A stretch of DNA of 64,000 nucleotides from Vibrio splendidus (GCF_024347615.1 NZ_AP025508.1:2418001-2482000); one strand, 5' to 3'; shown: positions 27,976 to 37,856, counted from the first letter of the stretch. Translations and numbers: made by a program. The notes: a model not told the origin generated them from the sequence alone.

Positions 27976-30339
27976 TTGGATATTCAGCAAGGCTTTGTAC
28001 TCACAAGACAAGCGAGAGACTTTTCAGGGCGTACCCAAATTGACTTGTGGTTAAGCTCCCCTCAAGGCCCAACTCTGCTGACGATTCAAAATGAAAAACC
28101 TGTATTTTTCGTCGCTCAATCTGATGTTGAAGAATGTCAGGCAATCGCAGCGAAAGAGTCGATTGATTGCCAATTCAAGTCCCTAGAACTAGCCACATTC
28201 GATCAAACCCCTCTCGCCGCATGTTATACATCACTAGCGAGAAGTAGCTTTGGTTTAGCACAAGCCTTTCACAGCGAAGAAATTCAGACCTTTGAAAGCG
28301 ATATTCGACTCGCCGATCGATATCTGATGGAACGCTTTATCAAGGGCAGCATTGAGTTCACTGGGACTGCCGTGAAAAAAAGTCAGCATCTTAGAGTTTC
28401 CAATGCAAAATGCAGAGCGGGCGATTACTTACCCAGTTTATCTGTGGTTTCGCTTGATATTGAATGCTCGGAAAAAGGCGTACTTTATTCCATTGGCTTA
28501 GACAGCCCGATGGACAGCCGAGTCATCATGGTCGGCGAACCACAAGAGGCTGACACAAACGTCCAATGGGTTCCTAATGAGAAAGCTCTACTCGAGGCGA
28601 TGATTAGATGGTTTTCTGAATTTGATCCCGACATCATCATCGGTTGGAATGTCATTGATTTCGATTTTAGGCTGCTGCACAAACGTTCAGAATGGAACGA
28701 AGTGAAGCTCAGCATCGGTAGAGACAATCAACCAAGCTTTTTCCGTAGTTCTGCACAAAACCAGCAAGGCTTTATCACGATCCCAGGCCGCGTTGTGCTG
28801 GATGGCATCGACATGCTCAAGACAGCGACCTACCACTTCCGCTCTTGGTCTCTTGAATCGGTATCTCAAGAGCTACTCGGCGAAGGCAAAGATATCCATA
28901 ACGTTCATGACCGCATGGATGAGATAAACCGGATGTTTAAGTCCGATAAGCCTTCGCTCGCCAAGTACAACCTTCAAGACTGCGTGCTAGTAAACCGCAT
29001 CTTCGAACACACTCACCTACTCGACTTTGCGATTGAGCGCTCTCGATTAACCGGTGTCGAGCTGGATCGTGTTGGTGGCTCTGTTGCGGCTTTTACTAAT
29101 TTATACATGCCTCAAATACACCGAGCAGGTTACGTCGCGCCTAATTTAGAACCCGAGAACTGGATTGCCAGCCCCGGTGGCTACGTGATGGATTCCATTC
29201 CCAATTTGTACGACTCGGTTTTAGTACTCGATTTTAAGAGCCTATACCCATCGATCATTCGTTCTTTCTTGATAGATCCAATGGGGCTGATAGAAGGACT
29301 AAAGTTAGAGCTAGGCTCTGAAGAAGACCAAGCGGTGGCTGGGTTTCGTGGCGGTCAGTTCCACCGCTCTAAGCATTTTCTACCAGAGATGATCGAAAAC
29401 CTGTGGGCAGCACGTGACGTTGCAAAGAAGAACAACGAAAAAGCGTTCTCTCAAGCGATTAAGATCATCATGAACTCCTTTTATGGTGTGCTTGGCTCTT
29501 CTGGTTGTCGCTTCTTCGATACCCGTTTGGCCTCATCGATCACTATGCGTGGGCATGAGATCATGAAGCAAACCAAGGTTCTAATCGAGGATAAAGGTTA
29601 TCAAGTAATTTACGGAGATACCGATTCAACCTTCGTATCGCTAAACGGCAGTTACGATCAGCAAAAAGCAGATGAGATCGGGAACGCATTGGTCGCTTAC
29701 ATCAACGATTGGTGGACGAATCACTTAAAAGAAACCTACAACCTAACCTCAATACTCGAACTTGAATACGAAACTCACTATCGCAAGTTTCTAATGCCAA
29801 CCATTAGAGGTTCAGAAACCGGCTCGAAGAAACGCTATGCAGGCTTGATCAATCAAGGCGACCAAGAGAAGATCATCTTTAAAGGGCTTGAAAGTGCGCG
29901 AACCGATTGGACACCTCTCGCGCAGCAATTCCAACAGACCCTGTATGAGATGGTGTTTCACGACCAAGATCCAACGGACTATGTCAGACAGTTTGTCGAT
30001 GAAACCGCTGCTGGTAAACACGATGATTTACTGGTGTACCAAAAGCGTTTGCGCCGCAAACTACACGAGTATCAAAAAAACATTCCGCCACAAGTTCGCG
30101 CAGCTCGTATGGCCGATGAGATAAATGCCAAGCTAGGTCGCCCGCTGCAATACCAAAACAAAGGGCGTATTGAATATTTAATTACTCTCAGTGGACCTGA
30201 GCCAAAGGAGTATTTGAAGAGCGGTATCGATTATCAACATTACATCGACAAGCAAATTAAACCGGTCGCAGAGGCTATTTTGCCCTTCATTGGTTTAGAT
30301 TTTGAAAGAGTCAGCGGCCAGCAGCTAGGTCTGTTCTAG
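27976..30339 (+). CDS. polB: DNA polymerase II
   Basis: A family B DNA polymerase of 787 residues with 3'-5' proofreading, used in replication restart and bypass. Exonuclease motif I is SLDIECS (about residue 160), polymerase motif A is DFKSLYPSII (near 419), motif B includes KIIMNSFYGVLGS, and motif C is YGDTDSTF (near 546); all catalytic Asp residues are present. The C-terminal QQLGLF fits a beta-clamp binding peptide, as in E. coli Pol II. The start is a TTG at 27976, giving the expected length (E. coli 783) and no upstream alternative. It is monocistronic. Confidence 0.97.
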   Translation: MDIQQGFVLTRQARDFSGRTQIDLWLSSPQGPTLLTIQNEKPVFFVAQSDVEECQAIAAKESIDCQFKSLELATFDQTPLAACYTSLARSSFGLAQAFHSEEIQTFESDIRLADRYLMERFIKGSIEFTGTAVKKSQHLRVSNAKCRAGDYLPSLSVVSLDIECSEKGVLYSIGLDSPMDSRVIMVGEPQEADTNVQWVPNEKALLEAMIRWFSEFDPDIIIGWNVIDFDFRLLHKRSEWNEVKLSIGRDNQPSFFRSSAQNQQGFITIPGRVVLDGIDMLKTATYHFRSWSLESVSQELLGEGKDIHNVHDRMDEINRMFKSDKPSLAKYNLQDCVLVNRIFEHTHLLDFAIERSRLTGVELDRVGGSVAAFTNLYMPQIHRAGYVAPNLEPENWIASPGGYVMDSIPNLYDSVLVLDFKSLYPSIIRSFLIDPMGLIEGLKLELGSEEDQAVAGFRGGQFHRSKHFLPEMIENLWAARDVAKKNNEKAFSQAIKIIMNSFYGVLGSSGCRFFDTRLASSITMRGHEIMKQTKVLIEDKGYQVIYGDTDSTFVSLNGSYDQQKADEIGNALVAYINDWWTNHLKETYNLTSILELEYETHYRKFLMPTIRGSETGSKKRYAGLINQGDQEKIIFKGLESARTDWTPLAQQFQQTLYEMVFHDQDPTDYVRQFVDETAAGKHDDLLVYQKRLRRKLHEYQKNIPPQVRAARMADEINAKLGRPLQYQNKGRIEYLITLSGPEPKEYLKSGIDYQHYIDKQIKPVAEAILPFIGLDFERVSGQQLGLF

Positions 30340-30410
30340 ATTGAGCTCTCTTTTCGAGGCGACATTAGACTCGAGATATCTATTAAAACTCGAGCCAAAC
30401 ATCAAAACGA

Positions 30411-30455
30411 AAAAAGCAGAGAAGTGCTGTGTTACTCAGCCCGCTCTGCTTTTTA
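30411..30455 (+). terminator. Probable terminator after polB
   Basis: AAAAAGCAGAG pairs with CTCTGCTTTTT across a 22-base loop that can itself form a small stem. It lies between convergent genes. Confidence 0.6.
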
Positions 30456-30480
30456 GTATTCATTGGGAGGTTACGAATCT

Positions 30481-31248
30481 CTATCCGATTCGAAACTCAG
30501 TTTTCTGATACTGCTTAACCAGCCACTCGCCAAAGCCATCAAGAATCCCTATCACCGAACGTTTAGGAATCGGTCTACCAGAAAGTAAAATGCCTAACCT
30601 TTGGATTTCGACGTCTTTATCTGGGTGATACTTCAAGAACTGTTGACCACACTCTATTGGGTCATCGAACCAATATTTGTCACGATACATCACCAAAGAA
30701 TAGCTCGCTCGCAGTAGCTTTTTAGCAATGATCACCTGTGCTGCAACTTGTTGTTCTGGCGTTGTTGCTCGGGCGATCTTATTGCGATACACCGCTAACC
30801 AGTTTTCCGCATCCATATTCCAGTGCTTAGCGATTTCCCAACTTGTTTCAAAATCACCATAACAATCCGATAAATCTTCACCATGCACGCACACAGCCAA
30901 ATGCTTGAGCATAAAGCCCCACGTGAATATGTTGTCGAAATCAACGATCTCGCTCACCAAGGTAGTTTTAATCGCCACTTGAGTGACCTGCGGGAAGCTC
31001 TTTTGAAAACGCCATTTGATGGTATTCAGCAGCGTGGTTCGTTGATCTGGGAAAGGACGATGGGTAACCACAACCACATCTAGATTCGAGCGACCGACGA
31101 CGGCTTGTTTGCGTGCCACACTGCCATAAACATAGACACTGTGTAGATTGGATCCTAACCCACCTTTTAAAAAGGTAATCAGATCGTTAACCACAGGTTG
31201 GAATTCAGGTTGAAATGGCTGTGTTGGGTCAATAACAGGTAGCTGCAT
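30481..31248 (-). CDS. Nucleotidyltransferase-like protein, possibly degenerate active site
   Basis: A 255-residue protein of the aminoglycoside-adenylyltransferase type (minimal nucleotidyltransferase fold followed by a helical domain). The signature reads VYGSVARKQAVVGRSNLDVVVV. The family pattern is G-S-x(9-13)-D-x-D, and here the first aspartate is Asn (SNLD). A third acidic position cannot be judged safely. The helical part (WNMDAENWLAVYRNKIA, KLLRASYSLVMYRDKYWF) fits such proteins. It might adenylylate a small molecule or be a non-catalytic relative. It is a lone gene between polB and efpL. Confidence 0.65.
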   Translation of the reverse strand: MQLPVIDPTQPFQPEFQPVVNDLITFLKGGLGSNLHSVYVYGSVARKQAVVGRSNLDVVVVTHRPFPDQRTTLLNTIKWRFQKSFPQVTQVAIKTTLVSEIVDFDNIFTWGFMLKHLAVCVHGEDLSDCYGDFETSWEIAKHWNMDAENWLAVYRNKIARATTPEQQVAAQVIIAKKLLRASYSLVMYRDKYWFDDPIECGQQFLKYHPDKDVEIQRLGILLSGRPIPKRSVIGILDGFGEWLVKQYQKTEFRIG

Positions 31249-31385
31249 AGGTCGTTTCGGTAAATAAAATAATGATTTAACTGTCTCTCTATGATCGCTT
31301 AGGTGACTTTATGATTCAAGCTATTCCTATTTATAGCGTCTACGAGATATAATCACCGGATAGACCCAATAAGGACAAACACAAA

Positions 31386-31955
31386 ATGCCTAGAGCAAGT
31401 GAGATTAAAAAAGGTTTTGCGATCAACGTTGATGGCAAAACAGTACTAGTAAAAGATATCGAAGTGACAACACCAGGTGGCCGTGGCGGTCAAAAGATTT
31501 ACCGCTTCCGTGGTCACGATGTAGCAACTGGCGTTAAAACAGAAGTTCGCCACAAGGCTGACGAAATCGTTGAAACTATCGACGTAACTAAGCGTGCAGT
31601 GATGTTCTCTTACGTTGACGGCAACGAGTACATCTTCATGGATAACGAAGATTACTCACAGTTCATCTTCAACGGTGAAATGATCGAAGACGAACTACTG
31701 TTCATCAACGAAGAAACTCAAGGCATGTACGCGATTCTTATCGACGGTACTGCAGCAACGCTTGAACTACCAACTTCAGTTGAGCTAGTAATCGAAGAAA
31801 CAGACCCATCAATCAAAGGTGCATCTGCTTCAGCTCGTACTAAGCCAGCTCGTCTGTCTACTGGCCTTACTGTTCAAGTTCCTGAGTACATTGCAACTGG
31901 CGACAAAGTTGTTGTGAACACAGCTGAACGTAAATACATGAACCGCGCAAGCTAA
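31386..31955 (+). CDS. efpL: Elongation factor P-like protein EfpL (YeiP)
   Basis: The 189-residue protein has the three-domain EF-P fold: a KOW-like N-domain (MPRASEIKKGFAINVDGKTVLVKDI) and two OB domains (MFSYVDGNEYIFMDNEDYSQF, LTVQVPEYIATGDKVVVNT). The loop tip reads TPGGRGGQK, with Arg where EF-P carries its modified Lys, which is the mark of the YeiP/EfpL branch. EfpL helps ribosomes through difficult peptide motifs. Length matches E. coli YeiP (190). A dsDNA-mimic gene follows after ten bases. Confidence 0.94.
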   Translation: MPRASEIKKGFAINVDGKTVLVKDIEVTTPGGRGGQKIYRFRGHDVATGVKTEVRHKADEIVETIDVTKRAVMFSYVDGNEYIFMDNEDYSQFIFNGEMIEDELLFINEETQGMYAILIDGTAATLELPTSVELVIEETDPSIKGASASARTKPARLSTGLTVQVPEYIATGDKVVVNTAERKYMNRAS

Positions 31956-31965
31956 GATATTTATT

Positions 31966-32295
31966 ATGACCGAAGCTAACGACCTAATGTCTTACGACGA
32001 CGCAATTGACACTGCATACGACATCTTTCTAGAGATGGCTCCTGATAACCTTGAACCAGCAGACGTGATCCTATTCACGGCTCAGTTTGAAGATCGTGGC
32101 GCTGCAGAGCTCGTTGAAACTGGCGACGATTGGGTTGAACATGTTGGCTTTGAAGTCGACAAAGAGATCTACGCTGAAGTACGCATTGGTCTTGTAAATG
32201 AAGCTGATGATGTCTTAGATGACGTATTCGCTCGTCTGCTGATCAGCCGTGACCCTGAACACAAGTTCTGTCACATCTTGTGGAAACGCGACTAG
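31966..32295 (+). CDS. yciU: HI1450/YciU-family dsDNA-mimic protein
   Basis: A small, very acidic protein (109 residues, many Asp and Glu) with sequence typical of the HI1450/YciU family (SYDDAIDTAYDIFLEMAPDNL, DVILFTAQFEDRGAAEL, KFCHILWKRD). Members have a surface charge pattern like double-stranded DNA and are thought to compete for HU-like DNA-binding proteins. It is co-transcribed with efpL (ten-base gap) and followed by a terminator. Confidence 0.92.
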   Translation: MTEANDLMSYDDAIDTAYDIFLEMAPDNLEPADVILFTAQFEDRGAAELVETGDDWVEHVGFEVDKEIYAEVRIGLVNEADDVLDDVFARLLISRDPEHKFCHILWKRD

Positions 32296-32305
32296 GCTCT
32301 TCTTA

Positions 32306-32333
32306 AATCAGCTCAGAGTACTGAGCTGATTTT
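32306..32333 (+). terminator. Terminator of efpL-yciU
   Basis: Perfect stem AAATCAGCTCAG / CTGAGCTGATTT with an AGTA loop and a T-run, 11 bases after yciU. Confidence 0.9.
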
Positions 32334-32384
32334 CTTACGACTTCATAGCCTCATCACTTTACCAAACTGCAACTCTACAAAATT

Positions 32385-32876
32385 ATGACCAAAGCAAAGA
32401 CAGATACACTATCCAAAGGCTATGCCTGTGTTGGATTAGTAAACCCCAAAACACCTGAAAATGTTGGCTCAGTAATGCGAGCGGCTGGTTGCTACGGAGC
32501 AAACTCTGTATTTTATACTGGCACCCGTTATGACCACGCTCGACAGTTTCATACCGACACCAAAGAAAAGCACCTTGAGCTACCATTAATTGGTGTTGAA
32601 GACCTGAAAGACATTATTCCAGTTGGCTGTGTACCAATCGCGGTTGATTTGATAGAAGGCGCTAAGCCTCTGCCTGATTATAAGCACCCACCTCGTGCTT
32701 TTTATATCTTCGGCCCTGAAGATGGGACTCTGAAAAAAGAGATCACGGACTTCTGTCGTGAAACTATCTATGTTCCGACTAATGGCTGCATGAACCTTGC
32801 TGCTGCGGTCAATGTCATTCTATATGACCGCATGGCGAAGGGTGACAACTTCTCGAATCATTTGAAAGTGACCTAA
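32385..32876 (+). CDS. SpoU/TrmH-family RNA methyltransferase
   Basis: A 163-residue protein of the SPOUT class with the trefoil-knot SAM site. Motif 1 is VNPKTPENVGSVMRAAGCYG, motif 2 is YIFGPEDGTLKKEI and motif 3 is VYVPTNGCMNLAAAVNVILYDR-like (IYVPTNGCMNLAAAVNVILY). It is close in length to TrmL and short TrmH relatives that 2'-O-methylate tRNA or rRNA, but the exact substrate cannot be decided. Spaced 89 bases from yciU beyond a terminator, so it probably has its own promoter. Confidence 0.85.
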   Translation: MTKAKTDTLSKGYACVGLVNPKTPENVGSVMRAAGCYGANSVFYTGTRYDHARQFHTDTKEKHLELPLIGVEDLKDIIPVGCVPIAVDLIEGAKPLPDYKHPPRAFYIFGPEDGTLKKEITDFCRETIYVPTNGCMNLAAAVNVILYDRMAKGDNFSNHLKVT

Positions 32877-32992
32877 AACCAATCGTAGTCCATAGCTAGT
32901 CACCCTAGCTAGTGAAGCACTTCTACTTGGTTAATCGTTTCTACTTGGTAAGCACTTCCACATGATTTGAACTGCGCCATATTCAAGACGAA

Positions 32993-33022
32993 AAAAAACC
33001 TGCTAAGTTAGCAGGTTTTTTA
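32993..33022. terminator. Bidirectional terminator between the RNA methyltransferase and rluB
   Basis: Stem AAAAAACCTGCTAA / TTAGCAGGTTTTTT with a two-base centre, between convergent genes. Confidence 0.88.
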
Positions 33023-33080
33023 GTATTCGAAACGTTGGATTAAGCTTTAAGCTTAAGAACTGTAGCAACTACTGGTGTAA

Positions 33081-34109
33081 TTACTTACGTGATCTTGGCT
33101 TAGCCGGTTTAGCCGGGCGTCCGTTGTTCAGTTTAGGCTTTTTGGTAGCCTGAGGTTTGCCATTGGTCGTTGGAGCACTACGGCCTGAATCAGGTGTTGT
33201 AGTACCACGAGTTACAGGCTTCTTACGCTTAGTCTGGTTGCTACGGCCTTTAGGAGCATTTGCACGCTCTTCGTGACGCTTAACAGCACGACGAATTTTT
33301 TGGCTACGAGAACGCTCACGCTTACGAGAAGTGTTTGCAGGATCAAGATCCAACAGTGTCTCTTTTTCTGGCTGAAGTTCAACAAGCTCACGCAAGTAGT
33401 TTACTTCTTGAAGATCTAGCTCTTTCCAACCGCCGCGAGGCAGTTTCTTATCAAGGTAGATATCACCGTAACGTACACGTTTCAGACGGCTTACTGTTGT
33501 TTCTTGTGATTCCCAAAGACGACGAACCTCACGGTTACGACCTTCGTTAATCGCTACGTAGAAAGTATGGTTCATACCTTCACCGCCAGCGTAAACCACG
33601 TCTTCGAAACGAGCCATACCATCTTCAAGTTGAACGCCACGAGTCACGTTCTTAACTTTTTGCTCAGTCACTTCACCAAACACACGTACTAGGTACTCAC
33701 GCTCAACCTGACGGCTTGGGTGCATTAGGCGGTTTGCAAGTTCACCATCAGTAGTGAAAAGCAAAAGACCCGATGTGTTTGCATCAAGACGGCCAACTGA
33801 AATCCAACGAGAACCACGGATCTTAGGTAGACGATCGAAAACAGTGCGGCGGCCTTCAGGATCATGACGAGTACAAAGCTCACCTTCCGGTTTGTAATAA
33901 GCAAGTACACGACAAACCACTTCTTCAGAGGCTTTGCCTGTAATAGTGTGGCCATCGATACGGATCACTGAGTTCTCGTCTTCAAGACGCTCACCCAATT
34001 TCGCAACTTGACCGTTAACACTTACACGACCAGATTTAATTAAACCTTCTAGTTCACGACGAGAACCGTGACCAGCTCGCGCTAAAACCTTCTGTAATTT
34101 TTCGCTCAT
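33081..34109 (-). CDS. rluB: 23S rRNA pseudouridine(2605) synthase
   Basis: RluB converts U2605 of 23S rRNA to pseudouridine. The 342-residue protein starts with an S4 RNA-binding domain ([22 protein letters not shown]) and has the RsuA-family catalytic motif with its Asp ([19 protein letters not shown]) and [14 protein letters not shown]. After about residue 250 the tail is low-complexity, rich in Lys, Arg, Pro and Thr, as in RluB and not in RluE or RluF. It is longer than E. coli RluB (291) because of this basic tail. Confidence 0.94.
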   Translation of the reverse strand: MSEKLQKVLARAGHGSRRELEGLIKSGRVSVNGQVAKLGERLEDENSVIRIDGHTITGKASEEVVCRVLAYYKPEGELCTRHDPEGRRTVFDRLPKIRGSRWISVGRLDANTSGLLLFTTDGELANRLMHPSRQVEREYLVRVFGEVTEQKVKNVTRGVQLEDGMARFEDVVYAGGEGMNHTFYVAINEGRNREVRRLWESQETTVSRLKRVRYGDIYLDKKLPRGGWKELDLQEVNYLRELVELQPEKETLLDLDPANTSRKRERSRSQKIRRAVKRHEERANAPKGRSNQTKRKKPVTRGTTTPDSGRSAPTTNGKPQATKKPKLNNGRPAKPAKPRSRK

Positions 34110-34268
34110 TTACTCTTTTCTACCTAATTGTCGTCTTCACAGACGTCGAATGAATTTTTCGCGACCAAATCGCGGTCGAGTATTATCGCAAATAACCTGC
34201 CAAAAAGCACTTGTTATTTACTCTGGCAGGTTTGCTGTTTCGTTACAGACTGTTAATCAGTAACTCTA

Positions 34269-34889
34269 TTATTCAAACGGCGCTGGATCGCCGGCACCAC
34301 GACGTAAAACAACGGCGTCATCGTCACTGAAGTCAATAACCGTAGTCGGTTGCTCACCTAAGTAGCCGCCATTCAAAATGACATCAACCGCATGCTCTAG
34401 GCTGTCGCGAATTTCTTCTGGATCCGATTCAGTTGTCTCGTTACCTGGAAGAATCAGAGACGTCGACATCAATGGCTCGCCCATTGCTTCTAGAAGGTCT
34501 AGGGCAATTTTGTTGTCCGGTACACGAATACCGATCGTTTTACGCTTAGCGTTCATCAAACGCTTTGGCACTTCTTTTGTTGCTTTGAAAATAAACGTGT
34601 AAGCACCTGGCGTGTGCGCCTTAAGCAGACGGAAAGCAACGTTATCAACTCGTGCATACAGTGACAATTCAGAAAGATCACGGCATAACAACGTGAAATT
34701 GTGCTTATCATCGATTCGACGAATTTTACAGATGCGTTCAAGTGCTTGTTTGTTTTCAAGCTGACAGCCCAGCGCATAACCGGAATCTGTTGGATAAACC
34801 ACAACGCCGCCATTACGAATAATCGCAACCGCTTGAGTAATTAAGCGCGCTTGTGGGTTATCTGGGTGTACATAAAAAAACTGGCTCAT
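34269..34889 (-). CDS. yciO: YciO-family Sua5/YrdC-like protein
   Basis: A 206-residue YrdC-fold protein (GGVVVYPTDSGYALGCQL, ICKIRRIDDKHNFTLLCRDL, PGAYTFIFKATKEVPKRL, KRKTIGIRVPDN). It belongs to the YciO branch, relatives of the threonylcarbamoyl-AMP synthase TsaC/Sua5 whose own role is unsettled. Gene context (next to rnm and the trp operon, as in E. coli yciO-rnm-trp) supports YciO over TsaC. rnm lies 55 bases upstream and is probably co-transcribed with it. Confidence 0.92.
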   Translation of the reverse strand: MSQFFYVHPDNPQARLITQAVAIIRNGGVVVYPTDSGYALGCQLENKQALERICKIRRIDDKHNFTLLCRDLSELSLYARVDNVAFRLLKAHTPGAYTFIFKATKEVPKRLMNAKRKTIGIRVPDNKIALDLLEAMGEPLMSTSLILPGNETTESDPEEIRDSLEHAVDVILNGGYLGEQPTTVIDFSDDDAVVLRRGAGDPAPFE

Positions 34890-34944
34890 TGTTGATCCTC
34901 GTTATCGAATCTCTCGACTCTATCATCAGAAGGAGCTGGTTCAC

Positions 34945-35814
34945 CTAAATACTGTTATCGGTATCAGTTGGTGAAACCGTTTGAAACTCCCAATCTTTCC
35001 ATACTTCTTCGACCCCAGAAGGTAGCCAGAGATTACGTCCAAGTTCCATCCACGGAGATGGATAATGGAAGTCACTGCCTTGGGAGGCTAATAGTTTGTA
35101 TTGTATAGCATAATCCGCAAGTGTGCGTCTTTCTTGTTGCGCTTGCTGAGGCTGAGCGACTTCCATGGCGTCACCTTTTGCTTCAACAAATGCAGCTAAC
35201 AGACGCTTAACCCACTTCGCTGTTAAGCCATATCGCCCGGGGTGAGCTAATACGGCTTGTCCACCAGCAGCATGAATAGCCGTGACAGCATCACTCATTG
35301 AACACCACGTTGGCGGCACATAACCTGGGTTATTGCGAGTCAGAAACTTTTTAAACACCTGCTGCATGGTTTTTGCGTAGCCGTTATCGACTAACCACTT
35401 AGCAAAGTGAGCACGAGTGATAGGCGCATCACCAGCTATCAACTTAACTTCTTCTAGCAACCCTTCACGAGTCGCTTTCTCAAGACGTTGAGCAATCATC
35501 TCTGCACGCCCGACACGATGTTGCTTCTGTTGTTCAATTAACGCTTTTAGCTCTGGTGACTCCGGATCAACATTTAACCCAACAATATGGATATCTTTGT
35601 TTTGCCAAACGGTCGAAATCTCAATGCCGTTGATCAACTGGATAGGAAGGTTGTTATCAGCAATATAGCTGCGTGCTTCAGCAAGCCCATCAGTCGTATC
35701 ATGATCTGTAATCGCTAACGCTTCGATGTTAAAGCCTAGCGCTCGGTCAATCAGTTCAGGTGGAGTAAGTCGGCCATCTGAGGCTGTTGTATGACTATGT
35801 AGATCAATTCTCAT
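34945..35814 (-). CDS. rnm: 5'-3' exoribonuclease RNase AM, PHP domain
   Basis: A PHP-domain phosphoesterase of 289 residues with metal-binding motifs [11 protein letters not shown] (residues 3-13), [18 protein letters not shown] and [12 protein letters not shown]. In E. coli this enzyme (YciV/TrpH, RNase AM) trims 5' ends of ribosomal RNAs and degrades short RNAs. The ATG at 35814 (MRIDLHSH) is chosen because the longer frame back to 35883 would run over the trp operator and promoter. It is divergent from the trp operon, as in enterics. Confidence 0.93.
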   Translation of the reverse strand: MRIDLHSHTTASDGRLTPPELIDRALGFNIEALAITDHDTTDGLAEARSYIADNNLPIQLINGIEISTVWQNKDIHIVGLNVDPESPELKALIEQQKQHRVGRAEMIAQRLEKATREGLLEEVKLIAGDAPITRAHFAKWLVDNGYAKTMQQVFKKFLTRNNPGYVPPTWCSMSDAVTAIHAAGGQAVLAHPGRYGLTAKWVKRLLAAFVEAKGDAMEVAQPQQAQQERRTLADYAIQYKLLASQGSDFHYPSPWMELGRNLWLPSGVEEVWKDWEFQTVSPTDTDNSI

Positions 35815-35866
35815 ATATTCTTTTTCATTGTTTTCAATTTTTATCGTTATATTTGTGTCAACGCAC

Positions 35867-35898
35867 TTGACCTGCAAGCGCAAAACTAGTTAACTAGT
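35867..35898 (+). promoter_or_regulatory. trp promoter with TrpR operator
   Basis: TTGACC (35867-35872), a 17-base spacer and TTAACT (35890-35895) form the promoter; the -10 is the same as in E. coli trp. The palindrome ACTAGTTAACTAGT (35885-35898) over the -10 is the classical TrpR operator core. The trp operon is thus repressed by tryptophan-bound TrpR. Confidence 0.92.
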
Positions 35899-35934
35899 AC
35901 ACAAATACGAAGTATCACATTTGATAGGTTCACC

Positions 35935-36060
35935 ATGTTACAAGAATTTAACCAAAACCATAAAGATAAAGTTTTAGAACTTTCTTCAGTAGAAGCAAGT
36001 TCAGAGCTTAATTGGTGGCGCACTTGGACAAGTTCTTGGTGGGCTAACGTGTACTTCTAG
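35935..36060 (+). CDS. trpL: trp operon leader peptide
   Basis: A 41-codon frame, MLQEFNQNHKDKVLELSS... with five Trp codons near its end (NWWRTWTSSWWANVYF) and a TAG stop. Ribosome stalling at these codons when Trp-tRNA is scarce would favour the antiterminator over the hairpin at 36093-36117. It lies directly after the TrpR operator and before trpE. It is too short for ordinary gene callers, but its position, Trp content and the following terminator make it secure. Confidence 0.93.
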   Translation: MLQEFNQNHKDKVLELSSVEASSELNWWRTWTSSWWANVYF

Positions 36061-36092
36061 TTAAACAGTTTGTTTATAAAAAAGTTATCACT

Positions 36093-36117
36093 AAGCCCGC
36101 TTTAATAGCGGGCTTTT
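36093..36117 (+). terminator. trp attenuator
   Basis: Stem AAGCCCGC / GCGGGCTT with a TTTAATA loop followed by TTT, 33 bases past trpL and 130 before trpE. It terminates transcription when tryptophan is plentiful. Confidence 0.9.
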
Positions 36118-36246
36118 TAATTTGTCGAACATCTCACATTCAACTGACTAACAAATCATCGAATTGACCATATTCTAGATTGGGTGAAAGGTATCTTTAT
36201 GCGACTATGTACGGCAGGAAATTTAAAGAATCATAAAGGAGGTCTT

Positions 36247-37854
36247 GTGAACAAGGCCATTGAAATCAAAAAGCTGGGAACCATTGAGGTCATCAATTCT
36301 TCAGTTCCTTACTCGCAAGATCCAACCAGCGTTTTTCATACTTTGTGTGAAAACAAAACAGACAGTCTGTTGTTGGAATCTGCTGAGATTGAATCTAAAC
36401 AGAACCTGACAAGCCTACTCCTTATCGACTCTGCTGTTCGCATCGTATGTCGCGGACATGAAGTAACCTTCCAAGCATTGACTGAAAATGGTCAAGCGCT
36501 TATCGAACATCTAACTCAAAACGTTAAAGCAGAAATTGAATCTGACCTTACCGATAACGTTTTGACGCTGACTTTTGTCGAGCCAAGCAACGAATTAGAT
36601 GAAGACTCACGTTTAAGAGAAGCTTCTTCATTCGATGCACTGCGTTTGGTTCAACACAGCTTTGAGCAAGACGCTGATAACAAGCACGCGTTATTCATGG
36701 CGGGCCTATTCGCTTACGACATCGTGGCGAACTTTGAACCGCTAGGTGATGCTGAAGCGACTAACAACTGCCCTGACTTTGTTTTCTACGTTGCTGAAAC
36801 ACTATTGCGTTTCGATCACCAAGAGAACGAAGGTCTGCTTCACGCCAGCTTGTTCACTCAAGATGAAAACATCAGAACACAATTAACTGAGCGTCTAGCT
36901 GACATTCAGACACAATGTCAGTCATTGAAAGCCATCACAGAAGTAACGCCGCTCGACAATGTTGAAGCTGTACCAAGCGTTTCAGATGAAGACTTCTGCC
37001 AAACGGTTCGTGACTTAAAAGAGTACGTAGTTAAAGGCGATGTATTCCAAGTGGTACCTTCACGCCGCTTCACTCTGCCTTGCCCTGCTCCACTGGCGGC
37101 TTATAAAGAGCTCAAGCAAAGTAATCCAAGCCCTTACATGTTCTATATGCAAGACGAGCTATTTACTCTGTTTGGTGCCTCTCCAGAAAGTGCTCTGAAA
37201 TACGAAACCGAAACCAACCAAATCGAGATTTACCCAATTGCTGGTACTCGTCGCCGCGGTAAGCGCCCAAATGGCCAAATCGATTTCGATCTAGACAGCC
37301 GTATTGAGCTTGAACTGCGTACCGACAAGAAAGAAAACGCCGAGCACATGATGCTTGTTGACCTAGCACGTAACGATGTGGCTCGTATTGCCGAAGCAGG
37401 CACTCGCCACGTAGCAGACTTGTTGAAAGTGGATCGCTACAGCCATGTGATGCACTTGGTTTCTCGTGTTGTTGGTCAGCTACGTGAAGACTTAGATGCC
37501 CTACACGCTTACCAAGCTTGTATGAACATGGGCACGCTAACGGGCGCACCAAAAATCCGCGCAATGCAGCTTATTCGAGACGTAGAAAAAACGCGTCGTG
37601 GTAGCTACGGTGGTGCAGTCGGTTATCTAACCGGTGAAGGGACTCTAGATACTTGTATCGTAATTCGTTCTGCTTACGTTGAAGATGGCGTAGCACAGGT
37701 ACAAGCTGGCGCTGGTGTGGTATTCGACTCAGACCCACAAGCAGAAGCCGATGAAACTCGCGGCAAAGCTCAAGCGGTCATCTCTGCGATTCAAGCAGCT
37801 CACACTAAGAGCTCTGCTACAAACCAACACTCATCAAATAAGAAGGAGTCGTAA
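36247..37854 (+). CDS. trpE: Anthranilate synthase component I
   Basis: TrpE makes anthranilate from chorismate using ammonia supplied by TrpG. The 535-residue protein has the N-terminal feedback site (LLLESAEIESKQNL, the LLES motif for tryptophan binding) and the chorismate-binding domain (FGASPESALKYE, PIAGTRRRGK, EHMMLVDLARNDVARI, GAPKIRAMQLI). The start is a GTG at 36247 with a perfect AAAGGAGGT three bases upstream; an in-frame ATG at 36184 lies too close to the attenuator and has no family similarity. It starts the structural operon, with trpG two bases after. Confidence 0.96.
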   Translation: MNKAIEIKKLGTIEVINSSVPYSQDPTSVFHTLCENKTDSLLLESAEIESKQNLTSLLLIDSAVRIVCRGHEVTFQALTENGQALIEHLTQNVKAEIESDLTDNVLTLTFVEPSNELDEDSRLREASSFDALRLVQHSFEQDADNKHALFMAGLFAYDIVANFEPLGDAEATNNCPDFVFYVAETLLRFDHQENEGLLHASLFTQDENIRTQLTERLADIQTQCQSLKAITEVTPLDNVEAVPSVSDEDFCQTVRDLKEYVVKGDVFQVVPSRRFTLPCPAPLAAYKELKQSNPSPYMFYMQDELFTLFGASPESALKYETETNQIEIYPIAGTRRRGKRPNGQIDFDLDSRIELELRTDKKENAEHMMLVDLARNDVARIAEAGTRHVADLLKVDRYSHVMHLVSRVVGQLREDLDALHAYQACMNMGTLTGAPKIRAMQLIRDVEKTRRGSYGGAVGYLTGEGTLDTCIVIRSAYVEDGVAQVQAGAGVVFDSDPQAEADETRGKAQAVISAIQAAHTKSSATNQHSSNKKES

Positions 37855-37856
37855 TC

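Noticed and set aside
35815..35883. Longer N-terminus for the PHP-domain RNase
   Set aside because: It would place coding sequence over the trp promoter (and up to the operator), and the family begins at MRIDLHSH.
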